The notes under the pieces were generated by a model that did not search any database, was not told where the DNA came from, and worked only from the letters and a program-made list of their open reading frames with translations. This document shows, in pieces, positions 33,513 to 42,768 of a stretch of 64,000 nt of DNA. The stretch is taken from the NCBI GenBank assembly GCA_002409995.1, contig DHOR01000040.1, positions 107,819 through 171,818 on the forward strand, given 5' to 3'. Made by a program: the position numbers and the translations under genes. Numbering within the stretch: position 1 is the stretch's first letter; every line of letters starts with the position of its first letter. The stretch comes from Hungatella sp. UBA5385 (GTDB lineage Bacteria > Bacillota > Clostridia > Lachnospirales > Lachnospiraceae).

Positions 33513-33974
33513 TCAAAAGTGTTTTGCCAAAAAAAGGCAGGGATTTTCTTTATCCCAATAAAGAGGGAAAACCTCCAACGGCACAAAACCAAGGCTTTTA
33601 TAAAATTTTCTCGTTCTCTCATACGGCTCATTTACAGCAGAAGCATCCAAAGTCTTGACTGTCAGGTATTGCAGCCCTTTTGCAACACAGAACCTTTCGA
33701 CACATGCAATAAGCGATGCTCCAATTCCTCGCCTATGAAAATCATTCATAATTCCCATTACAATAATCTCAGCGGTAAACTCATTATGAATTTTCACCGC
33801 AACAAAACCAACGGGATTTGTATTGTCAAATGTAGCGTATAATTTCAGGTCTCGTACCTCTTCTGCATAATCAATGATTGACTTTTCAATTGCAAACCAA
33901 TCAGGCAGAGTTCTTAAAATCCTACTACAGATTAATGATTTTGTATTAGGATCAAATACTTCTTCTATCTTCAT
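33513..33974 (-). CDS. GNAT acetyltransferase
   Basis: 153 residues from ATG 33974 with GGGGG upstream; an in-frame start at 34100 lacks a site and precedes non-GNAT-like residues. Acetyl-CoA motif A is MNDFHRRGIGASLIACVERF, then TVKTLDASAVNEPYERTRKFYKSLGF. Cytoplasmic. Substrate unknown; the C-terminal VPLEVFPLYWDKENPCLF resembles small-molecule GNATs. Confidence 0.82.
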   Translation of the reverse strand: MKIEEVFDPNTKSLICSRILRTLPDWFAIEKSIIDYAEEVRDLKLYATFDNTNPVGFVAVKIHNEFTAEIIVMGIMNDFHRRGIGASLIACVERFCVAKGLQYLTVKTLDASAVNEPYERTRKFYKSLGFVPLEVFPLYWDKENPCLFLAKHF

Positions 33975-34120
33975 GTTTACCCCCAATGATAAATTAATGA
34001 TCTTATTATACAACCATAAAGGATATACTACTAGCTTTTTATCGCAAATTTGGGTAACACTGGTACCTACCAACTTTAAGTTAACATTGTAAAGTAACAA
34101 TTTGCATAGAAAAAGAACAG

Positions 34121-34270
34121 CTATTCACTGTCCTCTTTCTCATAAACTTCTCTGCTCTCCTCATGTCTCAATGTGTTCGGTCCCAGGAAATGTCCTGTTC
34201 CCCAGTGGTTATTAAAGGTTTCAAGCTCCTCTGCCACCTCTTTTACAACTTCCCGTTTATCTTTCTCCAT
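34121..34270 (-). CDS. 49-residue conserved-looking small protein
   Basis: ATG at 34270 has a clear AGAGGTGAT site. 49 residues, highly charged, with a central HWGTGHFLGPNTLRH motif flanked by acidic/basic helices. The stop lies inside a hairpin (34108-34140 region, imperfect 13-bp stem) that may end transcription. The codons and the ribosome site make it a probable gene. Function unknown. Confidence 0.6.
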   Translation of the reverse strand: MEKDKREVVKEVAEELETFNNHWGTGHFLGPNTLRHEESREVYEKEDSE

Positions 34271-34386
34271 ATTATCACCTCTGAGAATAGTATAAACGGT
34301 TAATTAAATAATATGCGAAAGGGCAGAGGTCATTGGTGCTCCAATTTTCAATCTCAACAAATATTTATTCATTAAGCAAACAAAGG

Positions 34387-34407
34387 TGACATAATATGTT
34401 TATGTCA
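34387..34407. repeat. Short inverted repeat, sister of the LCP terminator
   Basis: TGACATAA (34387-34394) and TTATGTCA (34400-34407) are exact arms. The same TGACATAA-type core recurs in the terminator at 34463-34491. This lies within a 228-bp stretch (34271-34498) that shows no gene. Confidence 0.5.
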
Positions 34408-34462
34408 ACCAATACAATCTTTTATTATATATTGTTTTTCCAACCGACCATAAATCCAAAAA

Positions 34463-34491
34463 GAGTTAACATAATAAAATTATGTCAACTC
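34463..34491 (-). terminator. Terminator of the LCP gene
   Basis: 13-bp stem: minus strand GAGTTGACATAAT (34479-34491) pairs with ATTATGTTAACTC (34463-34475), one G.T pair, loop of 3 nt, followed by TTTTT. It lies 8 nt after the LCP stop at 34499. Confidence 0.88.
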
Positions 34492-34498
34492 TCCCCTT

Positions 34499-36208
34499 CT
34501 ACATTCCCGGACCAACCTCGCCTGGTCCTTCCGAAGAAGGTCCAGCCGGTGCCTCAGGCTTTGGAGCCTCAGTTACCGGAGGAGCTACCGGCTCCTTTGG
34601 TTTTTCCGTTTCTTTTTCTGTTTCTTTTTCTGTTTCTTTTTCTGTTTCACTTTCCTTTGGAATCGTTTCTTTTTCTGAGCTTTCCTCAGTTTCACCTAAT
34701 CCGGCTCCTGGTCCTATAAGACTGCCATCCTCATTGGTAGGTTTCTCTGTTGTCTCCTCAATACTTGTCTCAGGAATAGTCTCTATTATTTCCTCAGCAC
34801 TTGTCTCAGGAATGGTTTCAGGTGGTAATGTTTCTGCAGGTGGTTGTGTAGCAGCACTACCGCCTCCTGAGCCTCCTCCACTGTTGCCGGAAGGTGCATT
34901 CTTACCTGGTTCGCTGATTCCACTCTTCTCAGAGATTCTTGCACTGATTTTTTGTACTGTGGAATTAGGTGTATATGCCTCATCAGCATAAAGGAACTGA
35001 TGAAGCTGAATTACATTGCTTTCAAGTGTTGTAGGGATTACGCAATCCATTTTCCCGATCCTCATGGCTGTTCTGGAAAATGGGAATCCTGCTGTTTCCC
35101 CAATATGGTATTTGCTGATTCCTTTTGCAATTGTAAGTCCGTCATCAAGTCCTATGCTTGTTGATATCTGGGGCATAACTGCCTGTACCAGAATGGACAG
35201 CGTCTTAGCATCAGCCTGTTTTGCTTTCTCAAGTGCCAGGGTAACTACCTTTCTCTGACGTTCTGTACGTGCATAATCTGTATCCATGAGACGAAGTCTG
35301 GCATATGCAACAGCCTGTACACCATCAAGATGATTCATCCCTGCATGTTCCAGCTGATAGGAACCTACTCCTGTGGAATTTACTGTTTCCGTAATAAATC
35401 CATTAATATATCTAAATTCTGAATCTGTAATCTCAAGATCAATTCCACCTAACAGATTGATTCCTTCAGCAACTGCTTTCCAGTTAAATGTGGCATAATC
35501 ATCGATTTTAAGCCCCAGATTCCTATTTAAAGCATCAACAGCCTGCTTATGTCCGCCTTTAAAATAAGCCTCATTGATCTTGTGATAATTGCCATCATCA
35601 TCGATCTGTAAATATGTATCTCTATATACAGAGACCAATTTGATCTCCCCTGTTGCTTTATCAATATTACAGATCATCTGCACATCGGCAAGAGCACCTT
35701 TTCCAACCTTTCCATCTCTGGAATCCACACCAAACACTGCAATAGTCCAGTAGCCCTTTTGATTGGTTCTGCTGCCCAAGAACATATAAGCGCCTGCCAA
35801 AAGTATAATCAGAGCTATAACTTCAACTATAATAATACGTCTCTTCCGTTTTTTCTTCTTCACTCGTTCTGCCTGTACCTTCTGCTGCATATAATCCTGC
35901 CGGCTGTTATTCCGGCTTGTGTTTTTGTTATACTGCACTCTTGGGTTTCTTCCATCTCCTGAGCTGTAATATGTTCTGTCTCCTCTTACTACAACCTGTT
36001 CCTGATCATCATAATCTACCTGGCGGTTTTGCCCTGCTGATTCTTTATGATTACTGCCGCCGCGTTTTTTTCTTGCACGCATGCGGTCTAATTCATCTTC
36101 ATACTCCATTGCTGATACACAACCCTTTCTCTTCTGATTGACAATACTCTCTATCTTACCATATAAAGCGCATCTCTGTCTTGCTTTTCTCTTACATTTC
36201 TCAGCCAT
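34499..36208 (-). CDS. LCP-family (LytR-CpsA-Psr) cell-wall glycopolymer transferase
   Basis: 569 residues if started at ATG 36208; an in-frame ATG at 36109 (residue 34) is an alternative and neither has a strong ribosome site. Basic cytoplasmic tail, one membrane helix near residues 123-143, then the LCP domain: IAVFGVDSRDG near 156, VSVYRDTYLQID near 192, AYARLRLMDTDYARTERQR near 305. It should attach teichoic-acid-like polymers to peptidoglycan. The last about 130 residues are low complexity: Gly/Ser, Pro/Glu/Thr and an ETEK repeat. It starts four bases after the stop of the NlpC gene. Confidence 0.9.
   Translation of the reverse strand: MAEKCKRKARQRCALYGKIESIVNQKRKGCVSAMEYEDELDRMRARKKRGGSNHKESAGQNRQVDYDDQEQVVVRGDRTYYSSGDGRNPRVQYNKNTSRNNSRQDYMQQKVQAERVKKKKRKRRIIIVEVIALIILLAGAYMFLGSRTNQKGYWTIAVFGVDSRDGKVGKGALADVQMICNIDKATGEIKLVSVYRDTYLQIDDDGNYHKINEAYFKGGHKQAVDALNRNLGLKIDDYATFNWKAVAEGINLLGGIDLEITDSEFRYINGFITETVNSTGVGSYQLEHAGMNHLDGVQAVAYARLRLMDTDYARTERQRKVVTLALEKAKQADAKTLSILVQAVMPQISTSIGLDDGLTIAKGISKYHIGETAGFPFSRTAMRIGKMDCVIPTTLESNVIQLHQFLYADEAYTPNSTVQKISARISEKSGISEPGKNAPSGNSGGGSGGGSAATQPPAETLPPETIPETSAEEIIETIPETSIEETTEKPTNEDGSLIGPGAGLGETEESSEKETIPKESETEKETEKETEKETEKPKEPVAPPVTEAPKPEAPAGPSSEGPGEVGPGM
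34609..34647. repeat. 12-bp tandem repeat inside the LCP gene tail
   Basis: TTTCTTTTTCTG occurs three times in a row plus a partial copy. On the minus strand it encodes the ETEK repeat of the LCP protein tail. Such repeats can change number by slippage without shifting frame. Confidence 0.7.
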
Positions 36209-36211
36209 TTA

Positions 36212-38050
36212 TCAGTCAAGCAGTTTTCTGTAATATTTCCAGCCTGCATCCGTTACTGAAATTGTTACATTATTCACAATTCCGCTGGATTCATGAATCA
36301 CCTTCATTTTCCCGTCATTTTCCCAGCCAAGGAACATGACAACATGAGCATCACTTCCTGTTTTTAAGATAATATCTCCAGGCTGAAGATCGGTCCGGCT
36401 CACTTCTGTTCCACAAGTTTTCAGACCGCTGGTGCCTTCATAGGTCAGTCTTTTGCCAAGAGCAGACCAGTATACCCAGTTTACCCAGCCGGAGCAGTCA
36501 AGCCCTTTCATCATACGCCCTTTTTTATCCGGCGCAATGAGAGAACCGAAGTAATTGCCTTCATAATCAGGAACAGATGGCTTTCCTCCCCAGTAATAGG
36601 GAACAGTTCCAACTGAGGTTAATGCATAATGAATCAACTGCCTCCGTTCTCCTGTAATGTTCTCCGGAAGACTGTTCATATAAGCGATGATCTCTCCAGA
36701 AGAAAGTGGGCTTGCAATAAAGGAAGAGCTAACTAAAAGACCATATGCCTCTTTCCAGTCCTTCTCCACCAAAGCCTTTGAAAAACCTCTATTCTCCTGA
36801 GTCCATCCCTGCCATGATCCCTCTTCCGCTTTAGCTGTTTTATCCTTGTTAAAAAGACTTCCTTTTGAATCAGAAATACCTGTTATTACTGCTGTAATCT
36901 GAATATCTACATGACCGGGGCATGTACTTGCCTCCTCAGTTGTTTCTGAAGCTGCCTCCAAAGCTGCTAACTCTGCTGCTGACTCTGCTGCTATAGAAGC
37001 CTCCATCAAAGCAATTCCAGGACCGATTTCTTTTTTCGTTTCATGCTGATATGCAGCAGTGGTATCTCCCGTTGTTTCCCCGGAAGCTTCATTGCTTAAT
37101 ACAGTTTCTGCCGGAACAGGAGATGTTTCAGGCAATGCCTCTGATGAAGCAGTTGCTGTCATTGCCTCAGAGTTTGCTGCTGTTGTTTCCACCGCTGCTC
37201 CTACAGTTTCTAAAGCACTTTCCGGCAATGTTTCCGCAGCAGGTTCTGCCAGTACTTCAGCGCCTTCACCGGACTGTCCTGCAGCAGCTTCCACAACTTC
37301 TTCTGAATTTGTCTCTGCTTCAGCAATTGCAGTAACATCTTCCAAGTCCTCAAGCCCATCTAAATCTTCTTCATCCTCGTCCACATGGTCCAAAGAACCA
37401 TCACAAGTATAAACTTCTGATACCGTATATCGAAACGTATGGGACTTTTCCCACAAATCCATGGCATAATTCATATACCCATCATAGTCCCATGGATCAG
37501 AGTAGTAAAAATATGTATTAGCCATTGCCATAATATCTCTGCTGTTGGAATTAGCAGCTATTTTCCTGCCATTTTCATCATAAAAAGTAATGGTTGTTTT
37601 TGTCCACCGCTCTAAAGGAATACCTGCAACCTTCTCAGGGCTTTTCACTGCCAGACTATAGATGGAAGAAAGCCAGGCAGAATCTTTTAAGGAAAGCTCT
37701 CGAAGCGCCTCTGCTGCATAACTATTCTGCGGATCAGAAACATCTGCTTCCTCAGGATAAATCAGAGAAAGATTGAGAGTATCAAGAGCAGCCACTGGTA
37801 TATCATCTTCTGCTTCCGTAGTCTCCTCTTCAGTCTCTGTTTCAGCTTCAGTCACAGGCACAGTTTCCCGTGGTATAGTCTCTTCCATTACCACCAGCTT
37901 TGCTTCTGTATTCACCATGGTTTTATCATAAGCCGACACAAAGGAACGGGAATAAATACAGACCCCCGCCCCCAAAACAGCCATAAGAATGGCAGCTATC
38001 ATCTGTTTTTTCGTTTCTATTGTAAATTTCGCAAATCTCGTAAATTTCAT
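36212..38050 (-). CDS. NlpC/P60-type peptidoglycan endopeptidase, membrane anchored
   Basis: 612 residues. A single N-terminal helix near residues 14-35 anchors it outside. The C-terminal NlpC/P60 domain has catalytic Cys in KGLDCSGWVNWVYW, His in DAHVVMFLGW and a PGDIIL motif. A long acidic, Ala/Glu-rich linker (about residues 225-385) separates anchor from enzyme. It probably cleaves peptide stems during wall growth. It lies just upstream of the LCP gene. Confidence 0.87.
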   Translation of the reverse strand: MKFTRFAKFTIETKKQMIAAILMAVLGAGVCIYSRSFVSAYDKTMVNTEAKLVVMEETIPRETVPVTEAETETEEETTEAEDDIPVAALDTLNLSLIYPEEADVSDPQNSYAAEALRELSLKDSAWLSSIYSLAVKSPEKVAGIPLERWTKTTITFYDENGRKIAANSNSRDIMAMANTYFYYSDPWDYDGYMNYAMDLWEKSHTFRYTVSEVYTCDGSLDHVDEDEEDLDGLEDLEDVTAIAEAETNSEEVVEAAAGQSGEGAEVLAEPAAETLPESALETVGAAVETTAANSEAMTATASSEALPETSPVPAETVLSNEASGETTGDTTAAYQHETKKEIGPGIALMEASIAAESAAELAALEAASETTEEASTCPGHVDIQITAVITGISDSKGSLFNKDKTAKAEEGSWQGWTQENRGFSKALVEKDWKEAYGLLVSSSFIASPLSSGEIIAYMNSLPENITGERRQLIHYALTSVGTVPYYWGGKPSVPDYEGNYFGSLIAPDKKGRMMKGLDCSGWVNWVYWSALGKRLTYEGTSGLKTCGTEVSRTDLQPGDIILKTGSDAHVVMFLGWENDGKMKVIHESSGIVNNVTISVTDAGWKYYRKLLD

Positions 38051-38197
38051 TGGTTATAATCTTCCTGTTTTATTCTAAAATATGACTATATCATAATAGC
38101 CAGGTGAAATACAGTATAAAAGATTTAATAGTTTATTAAGATTCACAAAAGATCATATTTCCTTAAATAATTTGAACCAATTTGAACAAATCTTATA

Positions 38198-38226
38198 TTG
38201 ACGCACAAAGAATCAAACGTTATAAT
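38198..38226 (+). promoter_or_regulatory. glmS promoter
   Basis: TTGACG (38198-38203), 17-nt spacer, TATAAT (38221-38226). The transcript would start about 40 nt before the ribozyme cleavage site. Confidence 0.88.
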
Positions 38227-38272
38227 AAACTAAATTTATGAAGGAGGCATAAATATTCAATAGCAAAGCTAA

Positions 38273-38440
38273 GCGCCATGCACCTGATGACAGGCTCGTG
38301 AACGGTTTGAAAACCGCTGTCAAAGGTTAACGAGGTGAAGAGTTTATCGAACTATTCGGCGGATGCTCTTCCATGCTTCTCCGGGCATGTGATCCAGCGT
38401 GAAATATGCAGGCAACTGCAAAACAACCACTCTGGAACCG
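38273..38440 (+). ncRNA. glmS ribozyme
   Basis: Cleavage site at A38272/G38273 in the conserved AGCGCC. The core elements follow in order: GTTAACGAGG, AGTTTATCGA, TTCGGCGGATGC, then a P4-type stem TCCAG/CTCTGGA near 38393-38436 with an inner TGCAGGCAACTGCA hairpin. It binds glucosamine-6-phosphate and self-cleaves, which leads to decay of the glmS message. It sits directly upstream of glmS. Boundaries are approximate. Confidence 0.93.
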
Positions 38441-38551
38441 GAATCAATATTTATTCAAAAAGCAGTCTTTTTAATTAGCCAACAGAGACAGCCTGGTTTT
38501 TGTTTGCATTTTTTAGAATTACCGAAAATCAATAAAAAGGAGAATTTAATT

Positions 38552-40369
38552 ATGTGTGGAATTATAGGTTATACAGGACCTTTAGATGCTAAAAACATTA
38601 TACTGGAGGGCCTGTCCCAGCTTGAATACAGAGGTTATGACAGTGCAGGAGCCGCTCTTTGTACAGAAAGGTCCCATACCCGTTTAATACGTTGTACAGG
38701 CAAGGTGGCAAACTTAAAGGAAGCGATGAAAGATATTAAAGAGGTATCACACTGCGGTCTGGGTCATACACGGTGGGCAACTCACGGAGGTGTGACAGTT
38801 GAAAACACCCATCCTCACCGGGCAGGACGGGTCACTCTGGTTCACAATGGAATTATTGAAAACTATCATCAGCTGACCTGTGATTTTCATCTGGAAGACA
38901 GGCTTCTGTCGGAAACTGACAGCGAGGTGGCTGCCTGGGTTTTAGACAGTCTCTATCAGGGTGATCCTGTGGAAGCCATTTCCCGCCTTGTAAACCTTGT
39001 AAAGGGCTCTTACAGCTTCTGTATCATGTTCGAAGACTATCCCGGAGAAATATATGCAATCCGCAGCGTAAGCCCCCTGGTGGCCGCTTACACCCATTCA
39101 GGATCATTGGTTGCATCAGACCTTACCGCATTAATTCCCTATACAAGAACATACTTTGTAGTTCCTGAGAATCATATTGTGCGCCTTACCTCTTATCAGA
39201 TTCACCTTTATGACCTTAAAAAACAGGAAACCCAGCCTCAGCTCATGGAAGTCAACTGGAATATGGATGCTGCCATGAAAAATGGTTTCCCTCATTTTAT
39301 GTTAAAAGAAATCTTTGAACAGCCGGAAGCATTAAAAAACACCATTCTGCCCCGCCTTGTAAAAGGAATACCGGATTTTACAGATGATGGCATACCAGAT
39401 TCCCTCTTTGCAAAATGCAATCAGATTCATATTGCGGCATGCGGAACCGCCATGCATGCAGGAATGGCTGCCAGAGCCTTAATTGAGCCTCTTCTGCGCA
39501 TTCCGGTAACAGTATCCATTGCTTCAGAATTCAGATATGAGGAACCGCTGATTGATGAAACTACTCTGGTCATCATTATTTCCCAGTCAGGAGAAACCAT
39601 TGATACACTGGCAGCTATGCGCCTTGCCAAAAATTATGGCGCCTCTACTCTGTCAGTAGTAAATGTAAAAGGTTCCACCATTGCAAGAGAAAGCGATTAC
39701 GTCTTCTACACTCACGCAGGCCCTGAAATCGCCGTTGCCAGCACAAAAGCCTATTCTGTGCAGTTAGCCGCCCTTTATATGATTGGCTGCCGTATGGCTG
39801 CAATAAGGGGCAAATACAGCGATTCCCAGGCAAAGGATTTTATGACTAAGCTTCTGGACTCCATTCCTGCCATGGAAACAATGCTGAAACAAAAGGACAC
39901 CATCAAACATCTGGTGACCCATTTAATCAATAAGCCTGATGCATTCTTTATTGGAAGAGGGCTTGATTACTCCTTTTCTCTGGAAGGTGCATTAAAGCTG
40001 AAGGAAATCTCCTATATACATGCAGAGGCATATGCTGCGGGGGAACTGAAGCACGGCACCATTGCTTTAATTACAGATCAGGTTCCGGTGATTGCAATTG
40101 CCACCCAGCAGAAAGTATTTTCCAAGATGATTTCCAATATACGGGAAGTGAAAGCAAGAGGGGCATTTGTCATACTCCTGACAAAAGAAGGGGCAAAAAT
40201 AGAGGATGGTGTGGCAGATATCAACGTCCGCATCCCAGATATAGATGACCACTTTACAGTATTTCCTATAGCAGTGGTTCTTCAGCTCATTGCCTATTAT
40301 GCCTCCTTAGGTAAAAATCTGGACGTGGATCAGCCAAGGAATCTGGCAAAGTCTGTTACAGTAGAATAA
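38552..40369 (+). CDS. glmS: Glutamine-fructose-6-phosphate aminotransferase
   Basis: 605 residues from ATG 38552, supported by AAGGAG at 9 nt and the MCGIIGY start in which Cys2 is the catalytic Cys after Met removal. The glutaminase half has HTRWATHGG and HNGIIENYH. The isomerase half has two SIS units (CGTAMHAGM, SQSGETIDTLA, TKAYSVQ). The C-terminus DQPRNLAKSVTVE is the family standard. It makes glucosamine-6-phosphate for the cell wall. The upstream ribozyme gives product feedback. Confidence 0.97.
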   Translation: MCGIIGYTGPLDAKNIILEGLSQLEYRGYDSAGAALCTERSHTRLIRCTGKVANLKEAMKDIKEVSHCGLGHTRWATHGGVTVENTHPHRAGRVTLVHNGIIENYHQLTCDFHLEDRLLSETDSEVAAWVLDSLYQGDPVEAISRLVNLVKGSYSFCIMFEDYPGEIYAIRSVSPLVAAYTHSGSLVASDLTALIPYTRTYFVVPENHIVRLTSYQIHLYDLKKQETQPQLMEVNWNMDAAMKNGFPHFMLKEIFEQPEALKNTILPRLVKGIPDFTDDGIPDSLFAKCNQIHIAACGTAMHAGMAARALIEPLLRIPVTVSIASEFRYEEPLIDETTLVIIISQSGETIDTLAAMRLAKNYGASTLSVVNVKGSTIARESDYVFYTHAGPEIAVASTKAYSVQLAALYMIGCRMAAIRGKYSDSQAKDFMTKLLDSIPAMETMLKQKDTIKHLVTHLINKPDAFFIGRGLDYSFSLEGALKLKEISYIHAEAYAAGELKHGTIALITDQVPVIAIATQQKVFSKMISNIREVKARGAFVILLTKEGAKIEDGVADINVRIPDIDDHFTVFPIAVVLQLIAYYASLGKNLDVDQPRNLAKSVTVE

Positions 40370-40402
40370 TATAGAAACAGGTCCGCCTGTGAGACCCATA
40401 AG

Positions 40403-40446
40403 AAAGAACAGATTATCCGGCATCTCTGCCAAATGATCTGTTCTTT
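40403..40446 (+). terminator. Terminator of glmS
   Basis: AAAGAACAGAT (40403-40413) pairs with ATCTGTTCTTT (40436-40446), loop 22 nt, then TTGTAATT. It starts 34 nt after the glmS stop. Confidence 0.75.
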
Positions 40447-40496
40447 TGTAATTCATATTTACTTCATCTTATCTACTTCTACTTATTTACTTACTC

Positions 40497-41138
40497 TTAT
40501 CTATTTGCCTTATTCCATGCAACCTTCGCCTCAGCAAAAGCGCGGATAATCTTAACTGCGCCATCAATACCCACTGCACTTCTGTTAAGACACAAATCGT
40601 AACTCTTGATATCTCCCCACTTTTTATTGGAGTAATAATTGTAATAGCTGATACGTTTCTTATCAGTCTTAATCATAATATCCTTAGCCTTTGCATCATC
40701 AACCTCATACAGTTCCTTTAAAGAGTTAATTCTGTCCTTATCATCAGCTGTAATGAAAGTGGTAACAACATTGGGATAATCAGCCAGTGCATAATCTGCA
40801 CAACGGCCAACAATTACGCAGGATTCCTGATCAGCCAGTTGTTTAATTGTATCAAACTGAGCCAGGAATATCTTATGATTAATTGGCATATCCATATAAC
40901 CTGATGTGGTGTATCCCATAGAATAGGAATCCATAACCAGAGAATATAGAAAACTGTTTGTAGGTCTTTCGTCATGGGTTTTAAACAGCTCTTCACATAT
41001 ACCGCTGTTTTTTGCCGCCAGTGTAAGCAGCTCCTTATCATAGCATTTAATTCCCAGTTCCTCGGCAAGCTTCTGTCCGATGACCTTACCGGAACTTCCA
41101 CATTGTCTGCCTATTGTAATTACCAGATTTCCGCTCAT
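40497..41138 (-). CDS. Cytidylate kinase-like family protein
   Basis: 213 residues from ATG 41138, preceded by GGAAGGAG. P-loop variant GRQCGSSGKVIGQKLAEEL near residue 9-27, then CYDKELL, VGRCADYAL near 115 and a LCLNRSAVGIDGAVKII end. This is the second, atypical Cmk family common in Clostridia. The phosphate acceptor is uncertain, so no symbol is given. Own RBS; it stands after the RluD-type gene, which has its own terminator. Confidence 0.82.
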   Translation of the reverse strand: MSGNLVITIGRQCGSSGKVIGQKLAEELGIKCYDKELLTLAAKNSGICEELFKTHDERPTNSFLYSLVMDSYSMGYTTSGYMDMPINHKIFLAQFDTIKQLADQESCVIVGRCADYALADYPNVVTTFITADDKDRINSLKELYEVDDAKAKDIMIKTDKKRISYYNYYSNKKWGDIKSYDLCLNRSAVGIDGAVKIIRAFAEAKVAWNKANR

Positions 41139-41286
41139 ACAGATCGCTCCTTCCAGTTTCCTTATATCTATTATATCTATATTATACATCTAAATTCAGA
41201 AAAAATCTATTACTTTTTTCACATTTAACGAATTTTCCGCTTAAATACAGACAATAATACAAAGAATCATTTTAAGATTAAAAATA

Positions 41287-41309
41287 CCGCCCAGAGCATC
41301 TCTAAGCGG
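41287..41309 (-). terminator. Terminator of the rluD-type gene
   Basis: CCGCTTAGAG (41300-41309, minus) pairs with CTCTGGGCGG (41287-41296) with two G.T pairs and a 3-nt loop, followed by TATTTTTA. Confidence 0.78.
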
Positions 41310-41337
41310 CAATCTATAATTCAATATTTCTAAAGTC

Positions 41338-42240
41338 CTATAATTTCTTCAACAATTCATTAAAATACTCAGGCAGAGGCGCCGTAAATTCCATATACTC
41401 CCCTGTCCTGGGATGGACAAATCCAAGCACTCCTGCATGAAGCGTCTGCCCCTGAAGCTTAAATGGACATTTAGCAGGTCCATAGACCTTATCTCCAAGA
41501 AGAGGATGTCCAATACTTGCCATATGAACCCTGATCTGGTGAGTCCTTCCTGTTTCCAGCTGACATTCCACATAGGTATACTGATGGAAATGCTGAAGCA
41601 CCTTGTAATGAGTCACTGCATCTCTGCCGTTTTTCTCATTAATGCTCATCTTTTTCCGATCTACCGGATGGCGTCCAATGGGAGCATTAACAGTTCCTTC
41701 TTCCGTCTTAAGCACACCGTGGACAATCGCATAATACTTCCGTGTAATGGAATGGACCTTTAACTGTTCTGCAATAGAACTGTGAGCCATATCATTTTTA
41801 CAGACAATCAGCACTCCAGTTGTATCCATATCGATTCTATGGACAATCCCCGGCCGCATCACTCCATTAATTCCAGATAAATCATTGCGGCAATGCGCCA
41901 TCAATCCATTGACCAGAGTTCCGCTGTAATGACCGGCAGCAGGATGAACTACCATTCCTTTAGGCTTATTGACAAGTATAATGTCCTGATCCTCATAGAT
42001 AATATCCAGATCCATCTCCTCAGCAACAATCTCCGGTTCCACAGCCTCCGGTATCTCCAGCTCAATTACATCGCCTTCTGTTACCTTATAATTGCTTTTC
42101 ACAGACTTTTTATTAACAGATACCTCCTGAGACTTCAGAAGCTTCTGCAGATAGGTTCTGGAAAGGTCCGGACATTGATCCGCCAGATACCGGTCAATGC
42201 GGATTCCTCCATCCTCCTCTGTGACAAAAAACTGCATCAT
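41338..42240 (-). CDS. RluD/RluA-family pseudouridine synthase
   Basis: 300 residues. N-terminal S4 domain (RIDRYLADQCPDLSRTYLQKLLKSQEVSVN). Catalytic motif GIVHRIDMDTTGVLIV with Asp near residue 137. The LETGRTHQIRVHMASIGHPLLGD block is intact near residue 235. It isomerises uridines in large-subunit rRNA (RluD-like); exact sites not shown. It overlaps lspA by one base. Confidence 0.92.
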   Translation of the reverse strand: MMQFFVTEEDGGIRIDRYLADQCPDLSRTYLQKLLKSQEVSVNKKSVKSNYKVTEGDVIELEIPEAVEPEIVAEEMDLDIIYEDQDIILVNKPKGMVVHPAAGHYSGTLVNGLMAHCRNDLSGINGVMRPGIVHRIDMDTTGVLIVCKNDMAHSSIAEQLKVHSITRKYYAIVHGVLKTEEGTVNAPIGRHPVDRKKMSINEKNGRDAVTHYKVLQHFHQYTYVECQLETGRTHQIRVHMASIGHPLLGDKVYGPAKCPFKLQGQTLHAGVLGFVHPRTGEYMEFTAPLPEYFNELLKKL

Positions 42241-42758
42241 TATTTTGAATCCCCTTTCTTAGGAAAAGAAAGACAGGCAAGGTCCTCTTCCTTATAAACC
42301 AATAAGAATAAGAGGATAAATACAAACATGGAAACAGTGACATAACAGTCTGCCACATTAAAAATCGGGAAATCAATCAGCTTAAAATAAAGAAAATCCA
42401 CTACATATCCTCTTGTAAAACGGTCAATCATATTTCCCACTGCTCCTGCAGACAAAAACATTGCCACAAAATGAAGAGGAAGGTATTTCTTCCCTGCAGG
42501 CATGCGGATCACTGCATAAAGGGCAGCAGATAATACAATGACTGCTACAATTACAAAGAAGAACTTCTGTCCCTGAAGCATTCCAAAAGCTGCACCTCTG
42601 TTTTCAGAATACAGGAACTCAAAGACTCCCTCCCAGATCACAAATGGCGGCTGATTCATCAAATGCTTCACTGCCAGAACCTTAGTCCACTGATCCAGCC
42701 CTACAGCAGCCAGAAATCCTATTGCCAGTAATATATTTTGTTTTGTTTTCTGATTCAT
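42240..42758 (-). CDS. lspA: Lipoprotein signal peptidase II
   Basis: 172 residues, about four membrane helices. Catalytic Asp pair in GNMIDRFTRGYVVDF and FNVADCYVTV, plus NRGAAFGML near residue 55. It cleaves prolipoproteins such as the binding proteins and the lipoprotein carboxypeptidase of this window. Followed at once by the rluD-type gene. Confidence 0.96.
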   Translation of the reverse strand: MNQKTKQNILLAIGFLAAVGLDQWTKVLAVKHLMNQPPFVIWEGVFEFLYSENRGAAFGMLQGQKFFFVIVAVIVLSAALYAVIRMPAGKKYLPLHFVAMFLSAGAVGNMIDRFTRGYVVDFLYFKLIDFPIFNVADCYVTVSMFVFILLFLLVYKEEDLACLSFPKKGDSK

Positions 42759-42768
42759 GGTGCTCTCC

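Noticed and set aside
34396..34991. Plus-strand frames rich in Leu/Phe or Ser/Val opposite the LCP gene
   Set aside because: They are the antisense of the ETEK and Pro/Glu/Thr coding repeats, with no ribosome site.
37051..37412. Plus-strand Leu/Gln- and Ser/Val-rich frames
   Set aside because: Antisense of the acidic Ala/Glu linker of the NlpC/P60 gene; low complexity only.
38399..38551. In-frame 51-codon extension of glmS
   Set aside because: It would translate the end of the glmS ribozyme, and the strong ribosome site and MCGIIGY start lie at 38552.
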